A stretch of DNA of 64,000 nucleotides from Bolinopsis microptera. Lineage: Eukaryota; Ctenophora; Tentaculata; Lobata; Bolinopsidae. Positions 60,701 through 64,000 of the stretch are shown piece by piece. A model generated the notes under the pieces. The model had not been told where the DNA came from. It searched no databases and was given only the letters and a program-made list of their open reading frames with translations. Each line of letters opens with the position of its first letter. Positions within the stretch are counted from its first letter, which is position 1. Both the position numbers and the translations under genes were made by a program. The stretch is taken from contig NC_087073.1 in NCBI RefSeq assembly GCF_026151205.1, positions 21,046,837 through 21,110,836 on the forward strand, given 5' to 3'.

Positions 60701-61219
60701 TGAGATAAGGGGTTAGGGGGTTAACTCTTTAAAATCACATCAGACTTACACTTGTTTGGTTTCTGTAAGGGGTACAACCAACTCCACGTTTGTCATCTTT
60801 ACTCAGAAGAGAATTAAGGGATTAAAAGCCTAGAATAATCTATGTAAGATCCCTTTCAACCGTCACAAGTGATCATCATTCACCAGTCAGCAACTTAACA
60901 TTCTCAGGCTACTATTGACAAGTGGACCAAGTTATTTACATCACTACGAAATGACGGTTATAGAGTTTACGATATCAGGGCTAAAGGTACGTCGTATCTT
61001 ATTTTTAATATTCTTCTGTAAGTTAGATGATAGGACGAGTCAGTAATCAGTATAGCTGACTACTATAATAGCTGAAACCCTCTTCTCCCAGGTACTGACA
61101 GACACGGTAACATCATACCCAGGCACCATTACAGCTGCTGTTACCGGCTTGCTATGATCAAGACTCCTTACAGGGTCAAAGAGGTAAAGGACCTTGAGGA
61201 CCTTAGTTTCGATGTGTGA
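57733..61219 (+). CDS. METTL24: METTL24-like methyltransferase (Methyltransf_22 / FkbM-like)
   Basis: Predicted SAM-dependent methyltransferase; the substrate is unknown. Seven exons: 57733-57831, 58960-59150, 59611-59796, 59887-59971, 60325-60465, 60908-60986 and 61092-61219. They give 909 bases, 302 codons plus stop, all GT-AG and in phase. Signatures: DSWNLCFDE, VVYSFGMENNWSFEEDM (SAM motif I region), NCEVHMFDSSEEV (acidic ribose-binding position), TLSSIMEEQGHTRVDVIK then LDIGDELAALEEAS, GVDQILLEVHMHI, LFTSLRNDGYRVYDI and HHYSCCYRLAMIK near the C-terminus. These follow the family order. The familiar DIEG is DIGD here. The ATG at 57733 is preceded by a stop in frame, so either the protein starts here or a short sequence error separates it from the signal-anchor exons upstream. 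Human METTL24 is somewhat longer and has an N-terminal hydrophobic segment. Confidence 0.85.
57966..58957 (+). repeat. 28-bp minisatellite ending at a METTL24 acceptor, about 35 copies
   Basis: The unit is aacaccttctagaactccca plus ccactgat. The last unit becomes aacaccttctcag and then the exon ATAGAGC, so the repeat equals the acceptor region. Each unit carries a ccttctag that resembles a weak acceptor. Confidence 0.93.
59385..59608 (+). repeat. Acceptor-derived repeat before METTL24 exon 3
   Basis: tctacctcag-AATG occurs four times before the real junction (59610), separated by aaaccccccta runs. One copy (59530-59568) carries the first 28 exon bases, nearly exact, followed by gtaaac. It is a miniature duplicated exon with its own acceptor and donor. 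Confidence 0.85.
59944..60082 (+). repeat. Donor-derived repeat after METTL24 exon 4, three copies
   Basis: cacaccagagtggacgtcat then caag-gtaaagttag occurs at the real exon end (59971) and twice more in the intron. Each copy contains about 27 exon bases and an intact donor. Confidence 0.88.
60083..60225. repeat. Short repeat ggttatcagttaacgtaata, about six copies
   Basis: Follows the donor repeat in METTL24 intron 4. Confidence 0.8.
60456..60745 (+). repeat. Donor-derived repeat after METTL24 exon 5, six copies
   Basis: The real junction is GAGCAG-gtgagataaggg. Five further units repeat (ca/aa)cag-gtgagataagg with ggttaactctttaaaatcac between. All keep a strong GTGAG donor. Confidence 0.9.
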
Positions 61220-61290
61220 CACGTGCCATTACACGTGACACATGCCATTACACGTGCCACGTGCCATTACACGTGCCACGTGACACCTAT
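61205..61290. repeat. CACGTG-rich repeat just after the METTL24 stop
   Basis: Short units of ccattacacgtgccacgtg containing several CACGTG E-boxes. Confidence 0.75.
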
Positions 61291-61965
61291 CAGCTGATAT
61301 AATTCCATCATGTGTTTTGCACCGATATTGTATGTGTACAGTGTGCGTATCCAAGTTTTTATATACTGAGGTTTGAGTTAACTAAATTAAAGAGTAATAC
61401 ATTTTTGTTTCGTAAAGATTGCACTTACCAAACACGAATAGAATTGTTAACATTTTTAACTCACGTAAAATTAACTTATTAAGATAAAATAAAATGCAGA
61501 TTAACTTTCACCTAAGAATTAAGTAACAACTGTAAACACAACTGTAGTTGTGTGGATGAAGTTAATTATTATTACGATGTAAGTTTACTTTCATTACAAA
61601 TATTGCTGCTTCCTATTCCAACCTAATTCGTATAATGTTCAGAATTGCAAGTTTTAAATGTTTGTTTGACTTGTCTTTAAATTGAAGCAATGGCTGAATA
61701 CTAATTATGATAATTTTCAAAACATTTACCGTTGGCCTGATTTGTTATCAAGAGAAATGCTAAAAGTTGCAAAAAATTATAATAAAAGGAATCGTGATGA
61801 TTTTTATGCTATATATTTTCGGCCGGTACTTGCAGAAAACTCGGAAGAGCAGACCTGTCAAGGATATAATTAATATAGACAGAGCCGGCAAGGTTAGAAT
61901 CTTAATATGCTGCTATTTAGAATTGCGTCAAAGGTGCGTCATGACGCTTTTTGCAAAGAGCTGTG
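61291..61965. other. Intergenic DNA, nothing recognised
   Basis: AT-rich. A 63-codon open frame at 61682-61873 has no motif and no recognisable context. Confidence 0.5.
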
Positions 61966-64000
61966 ACCAGAGGTGGGAACTGGGAGTGTGGTCTGACACA
62001 GCTGCTGCGCTCTTCTGAGTCTTACCAGAGGTGGGAACTGGGAGTGTGGTCTGACACAGCTGCGCTCTTCTGAGTCTTACCAGAGGTGGGAACTGGGAGT
62101 GTGGTATGACAAAGCTACGCTCTTCTGAGTCTTACCAGAGGTGGGAACTGGGAGTGTGGTCTGACACAGCTGCGCTCTTCTGAGTCTTACCAGAGGTGGG
62201 AACTGGGAGTGTGGTCTGACACAGCTGCTGCGCTCTTCTGAGTCTTACCAGAGGTGGGAACTGGGAGTGTGGTCTGACACAGCTACGCTCTTCTGAGTCT
62301 TACCAGAGGTGGGAACTGGGAGTGTGGTATGACAAAGCTACGCTCTTCTGAGTCTTACCAGAGGTGGGAACTGGGAGTGTGGTCTGACACAGCTGCGCTC
62401 TTCTGAGTCTTACCAGAGGTGGGAACTGGGAGTGTGGTCTGACACAGCTGCGCTCTTCTGAGTCTTACCAGAGGTGGGAACTGGGAGTGTGGTCTGACAC
62501 AGCTGCGCTCTTCTGAGTCTTACCAGAGGTGGGAACTGGGAGTGTGGTCTGACACAGCTGCGCTCTTCTGAGTCTTACCAGAGGTGGGAACTGGGAGTGT
62601 GGTCTGACAAAGCTACGCTCTTCTGAGTCTTAGCAGAGGTGGGAACTGGGAGTGTGGTCTGACACAGCTGCGCTCTTCTGAGTCTTACCAGAGGTGGGAA
62701 CTGGGAGTGTGGTCTGACACAGCTGCGCTCTTCTGAGTCTTACCAGAGGTGGGAACTGGGAGTGTGGTCTGACACAGCTGCGCTCTTCTGAGTCTTACCA
62801 GAGGTGGGAACTGGGAGTGTGGTCTGACACAGCTGCGCTCTTCTGAGTCTTACCAGAGGTGGGAACTGGGAGTGTGGTCTGACAAAGCTACGCTCTTCTG
62901 AGTCTTACCAGAGGTGGGAACTGGGAGTGTGGTCTGACACAGCTGCGCTCTTCTGAGTCTTACCAGAGGTGGGAACTGGGAGTGTGGTCTGACACAGCTA
63001 CGCTCTTCTGAGTCTTACCAGAGGTGGGAACTGGGAGTGTGGTCTGACACAGCTGCGCTCTTCTGAGTCTTACCAGAGGTGGGAACTGGGAGTGTGGTCT
63101 GACACAGCTGCGCTCTTCTGAGTCTTACCAGAGGTGGGAACTGGGAGTGTGGTCTGACACAGCTACGCTCTTCTGAGTCTTACCAGAGGTGGGAACTGGG
63201 AGTGTGGTCTGACACAGCTACGCTCTTCTGAGTCTTACCAGAGGTGGGAACTGGGAGTGTGGTCTGACAAAGCTGCGCTCTTCTGAGTCTTACCAGAGGT
63301 GGGAACTGGGAGTGTGGTCTGACAAAGCTGCGCTCTTCTGAGTCTTACCAGAGGTGGGAACTGGGAGTGTGGTCTGACAAAGCTGCGCTCTTCTGAGTCT
63401 TACCAGAGATGGGAACTGGGAGTGTGGTCTGACAAAGCTGCGCTCTTCTGAGTCTTACCAGAGGTGGGAACTGGGAGTGTGGTCTGACACAGCTGCGCTC
63501 TTCTGAGTCTTACCAGAGGTGGGAACTGGGAGTGTGGTCTGGCAAAGCTGCGCTCTTCTGAGTCTTACCAGAGGTGGGAACTGGGAGTGTGGTCTGGCAA
63601 AGCTGCGCTCTTCTGAGTCTTACCAGAGGTGGGAACTGGGAGTGTGGTCTGACACAGCTGCGCTCTTCTGAGTCTTACCAGAGGTGGGAACTGGGAGTGT
63701 GGTCTGACACAGCTGCGCTCTTCTGAGTCTTACCAGAGGTGGGAACTGGGAGTGTGGTCTGACACAGCTGCGCTCTTCTGAGTCTTACCAGAGGTGGGAA
63801 CTGGGAGTGTGGTCTGACACAGCTGCGCTCTTCTGAGTCTTACCAGAGGTGGGAACTGGGAGTGTGGTCTGATACAGCTGCGCTCTTCTGAGTCTTACCA
63901 GAGGTGGGAACTGGGAGTGTGGTCTGACACAGCTGCGCTCTGCTGAGTCTTACCAGAGGTGGGAACTGGGAGTGTGGTCTGACACAGCTACGCTCTTCTG
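61966..64000. repeat. 54-bp minisatellite, at least 37 copies, continues past the window
   Basis: The unit starts ccagaggtgggaactgggag and ends gcgctcttctgagtctta. The main variants are acacagctgcgc, acaaagctacgc and a 57-bp form with gctgctgcgc. The array reaches the last base, so its real length is unknown. Confidence 0.95.

Overview
This window is nuclear DNA from an animal, probably an invertebrate. The genes have many short exons with GT-AG introns. Their protein families (axonemal dynein heavy chain, nexin-dynein regulatory complex subunit 2, p25-alpha/TPPP, a rhodopsin-family receptor, a METTL24-type methyltransferase) are those of a ciliated metazoan. I cannot name the species from sequence alone. 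Intergenic DNA is AT-rich, and an unusually large share of the window is tandem repeat.

Layout. 19-2971 (minus): first nine exons of an axonemal dynein heavy chain that runs off the left edge. 3000-9480: intergenic, with a decayed reverse-transcriptase fragment and foldback (MITE-like) elements. 9488-10417 (minus): three-exon gene with a Gag/capsid-like segment. 10786-12837: three large satellite arrays flanking an orphan membrane exon (12138-12337, minus). 13090-22972 (plus): complete DRC2/CCDC65 gene in 12 exons, 481 codons plus stop. Its intron 1 holds a retroposed tandem tRNA-like array and its intron 4 a 5'-truncated LINE. 23000-28500: intergenic and minisatellites. 28513-31627 (minus): p25-alpha/TPPP-like gene. 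31700-46800: gene-poor, minisatellites and a hAT-type MITE. 46812-47313 (plus): first two exons of a class A GPCR. 47458-55860: sequence that looks technically corrupted (homopolymer runs), so the rest of the receptor may be lost there. 56482-61219 (plus): an unassigned membrane exon, a signal-anchor exon and a seven-exon METTL24-like methyltransferase. 61966-64000: a 54-bp minisatellite reaching the right edge.

Three of the genes (dynein heavy chain, DRC2, p25-alpha) are axonemal or microtubule proteins. An RFX X-box palindrome and an array of X-box-like repeats lie among them. This suggests, but does not prove, a neighbourhood of co-expressed ciliary genes.

The most unusual feature is a relationship between minisatellites and splice sites. 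In at least ten introns the tandem repeat starts within a few bases of an exon edge. In several of these every repeat unit is a copy of the splice site plus a few exon bases, giving rows of decoy acceptors or donors next to the real one.
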